This document shows, one piece after another, positions 55,341 to 63,764 of a stretch of DNA of 64,000 nucleotides (position 1 is the first letter of the stretch; every line of letters starts with the position of its first letter). The translations under genes were made by a program, and so were the position numbers. The notes under the pieces were generated by a model that was not told the origin of the DNA, made no database searches, and saw only the letters and a program-made list of their open reading frames with translations. This stretch comes from Pseudodesulfovibrio portus (GTDB lineage: Bacteria; Desulfobacterota; Desulfovibrionia; Desulfovibrionales; Desulfovibrionaceae), in NCBI RefSeq assembly GCF_026000375.1, contig NZ_AP026708.1, positions 622,501-686,500 on the forward strand. The letters are read 5' to 3'.

Positions 55341-56285
55341 ATGAGCAAAAACGCGATAGACACCGGAATTCTGCTGGAAACCGGGACCAACGAACTCGAA
55401 ATCCTCGAGTTCTACATCAACGAAATCCGCAAAGAAGGGCAAGAGCCCGTACCGAATTACTTCGGCATCAACGTGGCCAAGGTCATGCAGGTCATTGAAA
55501 CGCCAAACCTGGAGCCGCCGGAATCGGCGCCCCATCCGTCATTCATGGGAACCATTCCGTTGCGCGACCTCATCCTGCCGGTCCTGGACCTGTCCGTCTG
55601 GCTGGAGTTGGACATGCCCAAGACTGAACGGGACATCGTCATCGTCACCGAATTCTCCAAGTCCGTCACCGGGTTCCTGGTGTCCGGCGTAACCGAGATC
55701 CACCGCGTGGGCTGGGGCGAGGTCATCCCGCCGTCGCACATCATATCCAGCAACACGGACGCCATCATCGGCCTCATCGACAAGGGCGACCGGTTCGTCC
55801 AGCTGCTCGACCTGGAGACCATCCTGACCCAGTTCGAGCCGGACAGCGAAACCGAAATGGCCATCGCCGACACCACCTACAACGTCCTGGTGGCAGACGA
55901 CTCGGCCACCATCCGGGCCATGATCCAACAGAACCTGACCGACGCCAACTTCAATCCCATCATCACCACCAACGGCGACGAGGCGTTGCGGAAGATCATG
56001 GCCCTCAAGGCCACGGCGGAGTCCGAGGCAAAGGACATTACCGAATACGTGAACCTGGTCATCTCGGACATCGAGATGCCGCTCATGGACGGTTTCAGCC
56101 TGACAAAAAACATCAAGGAAGACCCGATACTGAAAAAACTCCCCGTGATTCTCTACTCGTCCATCATCACGAAAGAGTTGCGCCACAAGGGCGAGTCTGT
56201 CGGTGCCGACCTGCAGGTATCCAAGCCCGACCTGAACACCATCCCGCAGCTGGCCATTGACCTGATTCAAGGTGGTGCCGGTTGA
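55341..56285 (+). CDS. cheV: Chemotaxis coupling protein CheV (CheW-REC)
   Basis: A 314-residue cytoplasmic protein. Residues 15-165 are a CheW-like coupling domain (YFGINVAKVMQVIETP, TIPLRDLILPVLDLSVWL, GFLVSGVTEIHRVGW). Residues 181-310 are a receiver domain with acidic pair ADD (185-187), phospho-acceptor Asp243 (VISDIEMPLMD) and Lys295 (VSKPD). It links receptors and CheA and can adapt by phosphorylation. GGGAG precedes the ATG. It overlaps the next gene, an Hpt protein. Confidence 0.93.
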   Translation: MSKNAIDTGILLETGTNELEILEFYINEIRKEGQEPVPNYFGINVAKVMQVIETPNLEPPESAPHPSFMGTIPLRDLILPVLDLSVWLELDMPKTERDIVIVTEFSKSVTGFLVSGVTEIHRVGWGEVIPPSHIISSNTDAIIGLIDKGDRFVQLLDLETILTQFEPDSETEMAIADTTYNVLVADDSATIRAMIQQNLTDANFNPIITTNGDEALRKIMALKATAESEAKDITEYVNLVISDIEMPLMDGFSLTKNIKEDPILKKLPVILYSSIITKELRHKGESVGADLQVSKPDLNTIPQLAIDLIQGGAG

Positions 56286-56680
56286 TCCAGCGCAGCGATC
56301 TGGTTGTTGAAGTCTTCATGGAGGAAACGGCAGAGCGGCTCGACTCGATAGAATCGGGCCTGTTGAGGCTGGAACAATGCGGCAAGATCTGCGACGACGA
56401 CACCGTCAACTCCATCTTCCGCGACGCCCACTCCGTCAAGGCCGGCTCCAACCTGCTCAAGCTCAAGAACATCGAGGAGCTGGCCCACAAGCTGGAGAAC
56501 GTCCTGGAAATGATCCGCAAGAAGCAGCTTGACCCCACTGAACTCGTGATCACGGCGGGGCTCGAGGCCGTGGACAAGTTGCGCGAACTGCTCGCCAACA
56601 TCGAGACCAGCGACTCGATCTCCATCCGGCTGCACACGCACATGCTCAGGATGGCAGTGGAAAAATCCCTCGAAGGATAA
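56282..56680 (+). CDS. Stand-alone CheA-P1-like histidine phosphotransfer (Hpt) protein
   Basis: A 132-residue helical protein resembling the P1 domain of CheA: FMEETAERLDSIESGLLRLE (helix A), IFRDAHSVKAGSNLLKLKNIEELAHKLENVLE with His50 the likely phospho-acceptor, and two more helices. The usual HSLKGS motif is HSVKAGS here. No kinase domains follow. The start is a TTG at 56282, inside the last codons of cheV with AAGGTGG upstream; the next ATG (56318) would cut helix A. It probably exchanges phosphate with CheV or another regulator. Confidence 0.85.
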   Translation: MIQRSDLVVEVFMEETAERLDSIESGLLRLEQCGKICDDDTVNSIFRDAHSVKAGSNLLKLKNIEELAHKLENVLEMIRKKQLDPTELVITAGLEAVDKLRELLANIETSDSISIRLHTHMLRMAVEKSLEG

Positions 56681-56690
56681 CGAATCGACA

Positions 56691-56731
56691 CGAAAAAAGG
56701 CCGCATCCGTTACGGATGCGGCCTTTTTTCG
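56691..56731. terminator. Bidirectional intrinsic terminator
   Basis: A long stem CGAAAAAAGGCCGCATCCG / CGGATGCGGCCTTTTTTCG around TTA, with A and T runs, between the Hpt gene and the convergent gene ending at 56748. Confidence 0.95.
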
Positions 56732-56747
56732 TGCGTCGCGGAAGGGA

Positions 56748-57257
56748 TCAGTTGCCCATGGAATTGAGCAGCAGCTGGGCCTCCTGCATCTGCGAGAACG
56801 AAGTGTTCTTGAACACTTCGCTCTCCACGGCCTTGGAGAACTCCTCATAGCTCATGGTCCGGACGTCCATCATCACGCCCCTGGCCTTGAAATACATTTC
56901 CAGGAAGGCCAGCAGCGGTTCCTCGGCCAGGCACTTGACCAACTCGGTTGCGCCGCTCAGCGAGGTGAACGGCTTGTTCATGCCGCCGAGATAAAACATG
57001 TCCAGGCCGGACTCGCCGTCGGTGACCACGCCGAGCAGGTTGAAGGTCAGGAGCTTTTCGACGAAATCGTCGTCCAACCCCGGAAACTCCATTATGTCCT
57101 TTTTCGGGAACATGCCCACGAACACCATCTTGCCGTCCTCTTCGGACATGGTGTGCCGGAACACGTGTTCCTCGCGATTCTTGCGGGCCGCCTTGACCGT
57201 CTCGTACAAGTCGCAGGCAAAGGCCAGCTTCAGTTCGTCCAATACCTTCTGGTCCAT
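56748..57257 (-). CDS. Hypothetical protein downstream of ubiD
   Basis: A 169-residue acidic, soluble protein with no signal peptide or recognisable motif. Segments such as TMSEEDGKMVFVGMFPKKD and GESGLDMFYLGGMNKPF look like a mixed alpha/beta domain. I chose the ATG at 57257 (MDQKVLDEL), where GGAG lies six bases upstream; an in-frame ATG at 57269 has no site. It lies 14 bases after ubiD and so may act with it. Function unknown. Confidence 0.75.
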   Translation of the reverse strand: MDQKVLDELKLAFACDLYETVKAARKNREEHVFRHTMSEEDGKMVFVGMFPKKDIMEFPGLDDDFVEKLLTFNLLGVVTDGESGLDMFYLGGMNKPFTSLSGATELVKCLAEEPLLAFLEMYFKARGVMMDVRTMSYEEFSKAVESEVFKNTSFSQMQEAQLLLNSMGN

Positions 57258-57271
57258 GTAATTCTCCATTG

Positions 57272-59113
57272 CTAAATGATGCCGTGAAGCGGGCCGCCCT
57301 TGGCCCCGAGTGCGTCCACCGCCCTTTCCACTTCGGGGTCGGGCTCGAGGGGAGGGGCATGATAGGTCTTGAGGCGGGCGTCGATGACAACGGCCTTGTC
57401 CGCCCCCCAATGCTTGGCATGGGTGAAACCGCCCACGCCGTACATGTCCGTGGCCGGGTCCGAACGGGTGAAGGTCACCCACAGGAAATTGTCCCAGTTC
57501 CCGGCCGTGAATCCGGCGTCGTCGGCCAGCACGATCATGGGGAAGCCCTCGATGCCCTTGACCGACCTGAAGGATTCGGCCAGCCGTTCCAGGGCCGGGT
57601 CCTGCTGGTCGCGCTTGCGCCGGTGCTTGGGACCCTTGAGGACCAGGATGCCCGGCGCGAACACCTGCGGGTCGCGGTAGCCGCGCGGCAGCTTGAGGGT
57701 AGACGGCACCTCGGTGGAAAGCGCGCGCTTGACCGAACCGGCGGCCGCGAACACCAGCTTGGAACCCTGGTTCAAACTGATGCCCGAATAATCCAGGGTG
57801 TCGATGGTGGTCCGGGTGATGAAATGCAGGTCGCGGGTCAGGTCCGCCCGGGTCAGCATGTGATGGAAGAAACCGGGGATGTCGTGGCAGGACTGCCCTT
57901 CCTCCATGTCCTCGCGGGCCGCAATGAACACATACTTGGAGAGCGAGGTCTGGGTGTTGCCGAGCAGGGCCATTGCGTTGGTCAGCAGTTCCTGGGGCTG
58001 GCGCTCGCCCGCATAGGGGACGTAGCGCTCGCTGCCCACGGCCAGGAGCAGCGGATGCACGCCCGCCGCGTCCACGGCGTGGACCTCGTGCACCCCGGAA
58101 AAGACCGACGGCACCAGTTCCGAGGTCAGCTCGTGGATGAACTCGCCGAACATGGTGTCTTCCTGGGGCGGGCGGCCCACCGTGGTGAACGGCCAGACGG
58201 CGTCGTCCCTATGGTAGACCGCGTCCACCTTGAGCACCGGGAAATCGTGGGCCAGGCTGTAATAGCCGAGGTGGTCGCCGAACGGGCCCTCGGACTTCTC
58301 GACGCCCTCCACCGTGCCGCAGATGCAGAAATCCGCCTGGGCGGGCATGGGCAATCCGCCGGGGTGCCTGACCATGGGAATGCGATGCCCTCCCATGGCT
58401 CCGGCGAAAAATATCTCGGCCAGCCCCTCGGGCAGCGGCATGACGGCGGCCAGGGTCATGGCCGGAGGGCCGCCGACGAAAACATTGACCTTGAGCGGCT
58501 CGCCCCGGGCAATGGCCTTGGCGTGATGGTGGCCGATGCCGCGATGGATCTGGTAGTGCAGCCCCACTTCCTTGTCCTGGACGTAGTCGTTGCCCGAGAG
58601 CTGGACCCGGTACATGCCCATGTTGGACCCGGCGAATCCGGGATTGTCCGGGTCCTCGGTATAGACCTGGGGCAGGGTCACGTACCCGCCGCCGTCCATG
58701 GGCCAGGACACGAGCTGGGGCAGATTGGACACGGTGGTCCGGTTGCGCAGGATGGGCCCGTCGGAGACACGCCTGGGCAGGGTGTGGTAAGCGGCACGGG
58801 GCGCGCCGAGATAGGCCCACGGGCGCTTGAACGCTTCCATGGGCGACAGCTTGAGCTTCATCAGCCGCTCCACCGTGTCCACGGTGTCGCGGAAGAGAAA
58901 GCGCATCCTGTCCCTGGTGCCGAAGATGTTGGCGGCCATCGGGAACCGGCAACCCTTGACGTTGTTGAACAACAACGCCGGTCCGCCGGCCCTGAAAACC
59001 CGGCGCTGGATGGCGCCGATCTCGACGTTCGCGTCGACCGACTTGTCTATGCGGACGAGTTCGCCTCTGGCTTCAAGCGCCTCTAGGCACTCACGCGTGT
59101 TCTTGTATCCCAT
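57272..59113 (-). CDS. UbiD-family decarboxylase
   Basis: A 613-residue prenyl-FMN-dependent decarboxylase. Visible signatures are SNMGMYRVQLSG, HRGIGHHHAKA (near residue 192), EGPFGDHLGYYS (Arg/Glu catalytic region, near 285), and KAVVIDA near the C-terminus. It needs prenylated FMN made by UbiX, whose gene lies 1.3 kb away at 60418. In anaerobes lacking UbiC, such pairs serve futalosine-type menaquinone synthesis, which is inferred here. It is followed at once by a hypothetical gene. Confidence 0.9.
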   Translation of the reverse strand: MGYKNTRECLEALEARGELVRIDKSVDANVEIGAIQRRVFRAGGPALLFNNVKGCRFPMAANIFGTRDRMRFLFRDTVDTVERLMKLKLSPMEAFKRPWAYLGAPRAAYHTLPRRVSDGPILRNRTTVSNLPQLVSWPMDGGGYVTLPQVYTEDPDNPGFAGSNMGMYRVQLSGNDYVQDKEVGLHYQIHRGIGHHHAKAIARGEPLKVNVFVGGPPAMTLAAVMPLPEGLAEIFFAGAMGGHRIPMVRHPGGLPMPAQADFCICGTVEGVEKSEGPFGDHLGYYSLAHDFPVLKVDAVYHRDDAVWPFTTVGRPPQEDTMFGEFIHELTSELVPSVFSGVHEVHAVDAAGVHPLLLAVGSERYVPYAGERQPQELLTNAMALLGNTQTSLSKYVFIAAREDMEEGQSCHDIPGFFHHMLTRADLTRDLHFITRTTIDTLDYSGISLNQGSKLVFAAAGSVKRALSTEVPSTLKLPRGYRDPQVFAPGILVLKGPKHRRKRDQQDPALERLAESFRSVKGIEGFPMIVLADDAGFTAGNWDNFLWVTFTRSDPATDMYGVGGFTHAKHWGADKAVVIDARLKTYHAPPLEPDPEVERAVDALGAKGGPLHGII

Positions 59114-59227
59114 GTGGTTCCCGTTTGATGCTGTCGTGGCGAGACAATCTAAACGGAATGAACGGAAATGTTAAGCCTAGAATGGATGATTTCCGGGAAC
59201 CTCTGATCGGAAGCTGGTCGAATCGGG

Positions 59228-59509
59228 TTATTGGGACATCTGCGGGGGATGCCACACGCAATCGAACCGCACCGGATTGTGCTGCCGGTAGGTCGGCGGC
59301 TTCCTGTCCACCTCGAGCGGTTTCATCCTTCGGGCGGCCATGATCCGACAGGTGTTGCAGAACTCCTCAGGGTAGCTGCACACCAGGCAGTACGGCTGAA
59401 AATCATCGCAACTCATGGAATTCCAAGGTCGTTTGTGCCCGAGCACACATGTTTTCCTGTAAAAAACACACTCGCGGCAATTACCTGACATAGTTAACAT
59501 TTTACGCAT
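59228..59509 (-). CDS. Small Cys-rich protein, possible metal or cluster binder
   Basis: A 93-residue protein with nine Cys: pairs at 11/14 (CREC), 41/44 (CLVC) and 51/54 (CNTC), plus Cys21, Cys34 and Cys84. The spacing suggests zinc or Fe-S binding. I chose the ATG at 59509 because GGAGG lies five bases upstream; a longer frame starts at 59554. It sits between ubiD and hemerythrin. No family recognised. Confidence 0.78.
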   Translation of the reverse strand: MRKMLTMSGNCRECVFYRKTCVLGHKRPWNSMSCDDFQPYCLVCSYPEEFCNTCRIMAARRMKPLEVDRKPPTYRQHNPVRFDCVWHPPQMSQ

Positions 59510-59713
59510 CACTACCTCCAAAAAGGACACGGTCTCAGTTTTGGATACAAACACAATGAACCCCTATTTGGTATTATAATCCACAAAACGCCGTGCACCG
59601 CCTACAACCAATCGGAATGTCTGGAATACGGAACCGCCCCCCCCTTGGCCAGCCTTGCCAACCGGCCCGCTTCCGACTAAATTCAGGTCAACAAATCGAA
59701 CTCGGAGGGACCC

Positions 59714-60124
59714 ATGACCTTGATGCTTTGGGACGAAACCATGTCCGTGGGCGTCCCTGAACTGGACAGCCAGCACCAGACCCTTATCGCGCTGATCAAC
59801 GACGCCTACGAGGCCATCCGGAAACACGACGAGCACCTCATGACCACCCTGCTCGACCAGATGCGGGAATACGCCGCCATGCACTTCCATTTCGAGGAAG
59901 AGTACATGCGACAAACCGGCTATCCCGACCTGGTCTCCCACCGGGAGCTCCACGACGGTTTCAACGACAAGGTGGAGGAGTTCCAGCAGCAGCTTCACTC
60001 CAAGACGAACTTTTCCCAGGTATTTGTTTTCCTCAGCCGGTGGCTGACCGCCCACATCATGAAGGAAGACATGAGGTACACGAGGTACATGGCGCAAAAA
60101 GCGGCGGGAGGGGAACCGGCCTAG
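59714..60124 (+). CDS. Bacteriohemerythrin
   Basis: A 136-residue four-helix protein with the diiron ligands of hemerythrin: His21, His57, Glu61, His76, His80, His114 and Asp119 (visible in SQHQTLIALIN, MHFHFEEEYM, SHRELHDGF and TAHIMKEDM). It binds oxygen and may protect a sulfate reducer from it. A GGAGG site precedes the ATG. A shared terminator and a tRNA follow. Confidence 0.93.
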   Translation: MTLMLWDETMSVGVPELDSQHQTLIALINDAYEAIRKHDEHLMTTLLDQMREYAAMHFHFEEEYMRQTGYPDLVSHRELHDGFNDKVEEFQQQLHSKTNFSQVFVFLSRWLTAHIMKEDMRYTRYMAQKAAGGEPA

Positions 60125-60146
60125 GCCTGCTTGCGAATCAAACAAT

Positions 60147-60177
60147 AAAAGCCCCCGACCGAAATCGGGGGCTTTTT
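60147..60177. terminator. Terminator shared by hemerythrin and tRNA-Arg
   Basis: A 12-base-pair stem AAAAGCCCCCGA / TCGGGGGCTTTT with a short loop lies between the hemerythrin stop and the 3' end of the convergent tRNA. It has A/T tracts on both sides and lies one base from the tRNA CCA end. Confidence 0.9.
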
Positions 60178-60178
60178 A

Positions 60179-60255
60179 TGGCGGGCTATGCAGGATTCGA
60201 ACCTGCGACCTCTTGCTCCGGAGGCAAGCACTCTATCCAACTGAGCTAATAGCCC
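60179..60255 (-). tRNA. tRNA-Arg (CCG)
   Basis: A 77-nucleotide minus-strand tRNA with encoded CCA. Acceptor GGGCTAT / ATAGCCC, D-arm with AGTTGG, anticodon arm CTTGC-CTCCGGA-GCAAG giving anticodon CCG, T-arm GCAGG-TTCGAAT-CCTGC. It reads CGG arginine codons. Confidence 0.95.
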
Positions 60256-60417
60256 GCACAGGAAGAAAGTAGCTATACGCCGCCCATCTGTTTGTCAAGA
60301 CTACAACAGATAATCGGGAAAAAGAACAACAAACCGGGATTGACCGGCAAAACCGGTTTTCCCTTGCTAAAAAGTCTAAAAAAAGTCTATAGGGCGAAAA
60401 GCAAACCGAGCAAAAAC

Positions 60418-60984
60418 ATGAGCACAAAACGAATCGTACTGGCCGTGAGCGGGGCCAGCGGCATGCCCTATGCGGTGTCCCTGGCCAAGGCGCTCAAACA
60501 ACGCGACGACACGGAACTGCACGTCGTCATCTCCCTCGCCGCCGGAAAGGTGCTCAGGCTGGAGGCCGACCTGACGCCCGAGGCGCTGGCCGACGGCGCG
60601 TTTGCCACCTATTCCCCGGACGACATCGCGGCCCCGCCCGCCAGCGGATCGTGGAAGCACGACGGCATGATCATCTGCCCCTGTTCCATGGCCACCCTGT
60701 CCGCCGTGGCCACCGGCTTCGGCCACACCCTCATCCACCGGGCCGCGGACGTGACGCTCAAGGAACGCAGGAAGCTCATCCTGGTCCCGCGCGAGGCGCC
60801 CCTGTCCGCCATCCATCTTGAGAACATGCTCACGGCCACGCGGGCCGGGGCTGTCATCGTACCGGCAAGCCCGGGCTTCTATCACCGCCCGGCAACCATC
60901 GAGGACCTGGCCGACCATCTGGCGGGCAAGGTGCTCGACCAACTGGACATCCCCCACGACCTGTTCGAGAGGTGGGGGCACTAG
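60418..60984 (+). CDS. ubiX: UbiX-family flavin prenyltransferase
   Basis: A 188-residue enzyme that makes the prenyl-FMN cofactor of UbiD. N-terminal flavin fold VLAVSGASGMPYAVSLAKAL, the central ICPCSMATLSAVATGF and the C-terminal PASPGFYHRPATIEDLADHLAGKVLDQL are typical. I chose the ATG at 60418; the longer frame begins in AT-rich intergenic DNA. It lies 10 bases before the UPF0173 gene and near ubiD. Confidence 0.93.
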   Translation: MSTKRIVLAVSGASGMPYAVSLAKALKQRDDTELHVVISLAAGKVLRLEADLTPEALADGAFATYSPDDIAAPPASGSWKHDGMIICPCSMATLSAVATGFGHTLIHRAADVTLKERRKLILVPREAPLSAIHLENMLTATRAGAVIVPASPGFYHRPATIEDLADHLAGKVLDQLDIPHDLFERWGH

Positions 60985-60994
60985 GAGTTTTTCC

Positions 60995-61672
60995 ATGGAA
61001 ATCACCTGGTATGGACACGCGAATTTCCGGATCAAGACCGGCGACGCCGACCTGCTCATCGACCCGTTCTTCGTGGGCAACCCGTCGGCCCCCATCGGCT
61101 ACGAGGACGTCGATCACTGCAACCTGATCCTGGTCACCCACGACCACAGCGACCACATCGGCCAGGCCCTCGAGCTGGCCATCAAGCACGACGCCGAGGT
61201 GGTGGCCATCTTCGACGTCATCCAGGAGTTGCTCCATCTCGGCCTGCCCACTCATCTGGGCGTGGGCATGAACATCGGCGGCACGGTCAAACGGCAGGGG
61301 CTGGACATCAAGATGGTCCACGCCATGCATTCCGCCGTCAACGGCATGGCGGCCGGTTTCATCATCACCGATCCGGACGGCCTGTGCGTCTACAATTCCG
61401 GCGACACGGGTCTGTTCGGCGACATGGAGCTGTTCGGGAAATTTCACGACATCGACATCGCCATCCTGCCCATCGGCGGCCACTTCACCATGGACGCCAA
61501 GCAGGCCGCCTACGCCTGCAAGCTGCTCGGATGCAAGAAAATGATCCCCCAGCACTGGGGCACCTTCGGAATCCTGGCCCAGAACACGGAGGCCATGGCC
61601 GAACAGCTCTCCCTGGTCGCGCCGGGAACCGAGCTGGTCACCCTGGAAACCAACGAGCCGATGAAATTCTAG
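60995..61672 (+). CDS. UPF0173 metal-dependent hydrolase
   Basis: A 225-residue metallo-beta-lactamase-fold protein. The zinc motif THDHSDHIG is at about residues 49-57, with HAMHSAVNGMAAGF, YNSGDTGLFGD and HWGTFGI giving further ligands. It matches the YtkL/UPF0173 family, whose substrates are poorly defined. TAGGAG lies seven bases before the ATG. It shares four bases with the convergent uvrC end. Confidence 0.93.
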   Translation: MEITWYGHANFRIKTGDADLLIDPFFVGNPSAPIGYEDVDHCNLILVTHDHSDHIGQALELAIKHDAEVVAIFDVIQELLHLGLPTHLGVGMNIGGTVKRQGLDIKMVHAMHSAVNGMAAGFIITDPDGLCVYNSGDTGLFGDMELFGKFHDIDIAILPIGGHFTMDAKQAAYACKLLGCKKMIPQHWGTFGILAQNTEAMAEQLSLVAPGTELVTLETNEPMKF

Positions 61673-63483
61673 TTCTTCCGGGACGCCTTCAGGTCCTGCA
61701 ACGCCGCATGAATCCTGGCCGCCTTCCTGGCGCCGATCCCCGGCAACGCCGTGATGTCCGCCACATCCGCTTTGATCATCTCGTCCAGCGAGGCGAACCG
61801 GTCCCACAGGATGCGGGCCGTCTTGGGCCCGATGCCCGGCAGCGAGGTCAGTTCGCTGTTCAGCACCGCCTTCTTGCGCGCCCGCCGCTGCCGCCCCAGC
61901 ACGAACCGGTGGGCCGTGTCGCGCACCATCTGCAGGAACAGCAGCTCCGCGCTTCCGGGCCTGAGCCCCATGGGGTTTTTGCGCCCGGGGCGGAAGATCA
62001 CGTCGCCCAGCTCCCCGGCCCGGCGGGATTCCCCCTTGGCAATGGCGGCCAACTCGAAGCACCCGTCCTCCTCGCAGCCCGAAAGCGCCTTTTCCACGGC
62101 GGCCAGCTGCCCGCGTCCGCCGTCGATGAGCACCAGATCGGGCCACGGCGGGCCGGACTCCAGCCGCCGACGGGCCCAGGCCGCCAGGGCCGCGTAGTCG
62201 TCGGCAGTGCCTTCCAACTCGGGAAATGAATAGAGCCGCGACGCCTCCTTGTTGCGCCGCCCCTCTTCAAAGACCACCTGGCCCACCCGCATGTCCGTGC
62301 CGGACAGGTGGGAGGCGTCCACGCACTCGATGCGCGCCGGTTCCCCGGCCAGGCGCAGCACCTTCTGCAACCGTACGGTGATGGTGTCCTTTTCCTCGCG
62401 CGCCCTTCCGGCCACGTCGCGGGCGATGGACACCAGCCGCTTTTCCGTGGCCGTGTGCGGCGAAACGATGCGCACGGTTCCGCCCCCGCGCTCGGCCAGA
62501 ATCTCCGGCAACGGCGAAGCCTCCAGCTCGCACGGGGCGATGATGGTGGACGGGATGAACCGCCCCGGCCCGTAGAACTGGGCAATGAAGCTCTCCACCG
62601 CCTCGGGCCCCTCGTCCAGGGTCAGGCCGGGCCAGAAAAACTGCTTCTGATCGAGCAGCCGCCCCCGACGCACGAAAAGCACGCCCAATCCCAACCCCTG
62701 GCCCGTCTCGGCCAGGCCGACCACGTCCCGGTCCCGGTTGTCGTGGATGACCGCAACCTGCCCTTCAACGGTCTTCTTCACGGCCCTGATCTGGTCGCGG
62801 TACACGGCCGCCGCCTCAAAGGCCATGTCCCTGGACGCCGCCTTCATCTTGCGGGTCAACGACTCCACCAGTTCGGAACTGCGGCCCGACAGGAGCATCT
62901 CCACCCGATGGACCATGTCATTATATAGGTCACGGTCCACTTCCTTGACGCACGGGGCCCAGCATTGCCGGATGTCGTGGTACAGGCAGGGCCGCACCCG
63001 GTTGCGGAAGGTGGCGTCCGAACACTTGCGCAGGGGGAACACCGTGCCCAGCAGCTTGAGCACCGTGCGGGCGGCCGCCGCCGAGGTGAACGGGCCGAAA
63101 TAGACCGCCCCGTCCCGCGCGGTCTTGCGGGCGATGGTCAGCCGGGGGAAGTCGGCTTTCTTGTCGAGCTTGAACAGAACGTACTGCTTGTCGTCCTTGA
63201 GGACCACGTTGTAGCGGGGCCGGTGCTTCTTGATCAGCCCGGACTCCAGGAGCAGGGCCTCCTTCTCCGTGCCGGTCAGCAGGACGTCGACACGTTGGAC
63301 GCGGGCCACCAGCGCCCGGGTCTTGGGCGTGTGCCGGGCGTTCTGCCTGAAATAGGAGGACAGCCGCTTCCTGAGCGCCTTGGCCTTGCCCACATAGATG
63401 ATGCGCCCCCCCTCGTCCTTCATCAGATAGACCCCGGGGGTGTCCGGATACTCGGCGGCAAAAAATTTGAACTTCTTACTCAT
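61669..63483 (-). CDS. uvrC: Excinuclease ABC subunit C
   Basis: A 604-residue nuclease for nucleotide-excision repair. N-terminal GIY-YIG domain (PGVYLMKDEGGRIIYVGKAKALRKRL), a UVR segment (LTRKMKAASRDMAFEAAAVYRDQI), the RNase H-like domain with LVLIDGGRGQLAAV, and two helix-hairpin-helix units at the C-terminus (LPGIGPKTARILW; LPGIGARKAARIH). I chose the ATG at 63483; a GTG at 63507 is also open. Neither has a clear ribosome-binding site. Confidence 0.94.
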   Translation of the reverse strand: MSKKFKFFAAEYPDTPGVYLMKDEGGRIIYVGKAKALRKRLSSYFRQNARHTPKTRALVARVQRVDVLLTGTEKEALLLESGLIKKHRPRYNVVLKDDKQYVLFKLDKKADFPRLTIARKTARDGAVYFGPFTSAAAARTVLKLLGTVFPLRKCSDATFRNRVRPCLYHDIRQCWAPCVKEVDRDLYNDMVHRVEMLLSGRSSELVESLTRKMKAASRDMAFEAAAVYRDQIRAVKKTVEGQVAVIHDNRDRDVVGLAETGQGLGLGVLFVRRGRLLDQKQFFWPGLTLDEGPEAVESFIAQFYGPGRFIPSTIIAPCELEASPLPEILAERGGGTVRIVSPHTATEKRLVSIARDVAGRAREEKDTITVRLQKVLRLAGEPARIECVDASHLSGTDMRVGQVVFEEGRRNKEASRLYSFPELEGTADDYAALAAWARRRLESGPPWPDLVLIDGGRGQLAAVEKALSGCEEDGCFELAAIAKGESRRAGELGDVIFRPGRKNPMGLRPGSAELLFLQMVRDTAHRFVLGRQRRARKKAVLNSELTSLPGIGPKTARILWDRFASLDEMIKADVADITALPGIGARKAARIHAALQDLKASRKN

Positions 63484-63689
63484 GACGTTGTGGTAATTTT
63501 TCAACACGAAAATGTCTAGACAGGACCTTACCGGATTTTCAAGGACAAAGCACCCATTGCATTATTAAAGTCAACATATCGAAATAAAAGGATTTAGTTG
63601 GATCGAAGGCAAGCAGGGAGTACAATTTTTTGCACGGTAAAAAAATTTATACTTTTTTCACTTTTTTGCGCTCAACCCCTTGCAAAACC

Positions 63690-63720
63690 CTTTTGCCTGC
63701 GGTAAAGACTGAATCAGTTA
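63690..63720 (+). promoter_or_regulatory. Candidate porin promoter region
   Basis: A TTGCAA hexamer in CCTTGCAAAACCC near 63680-63690 is followed about 17 bases later by TAAAGA. Both match consensus weakly. The gap 63508-63764 is AT-rich with no gene; this is the only promoter-like pair seen. Confidence 0.25.
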
Positions 63721-63764
63721 AGGCGTTAACTTGGTTTTCAATGCAAACAAAAGGAAGAAAAATT

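Noticed and set aside
51682-55344. A 1220-codon plus-strand frame over arsR and the glutamate dehydrogenase
   Set aside because: Same cause; it lies opposite clear conserved motifs of the GDH and has no recognisable domain or ribosome-binding site.
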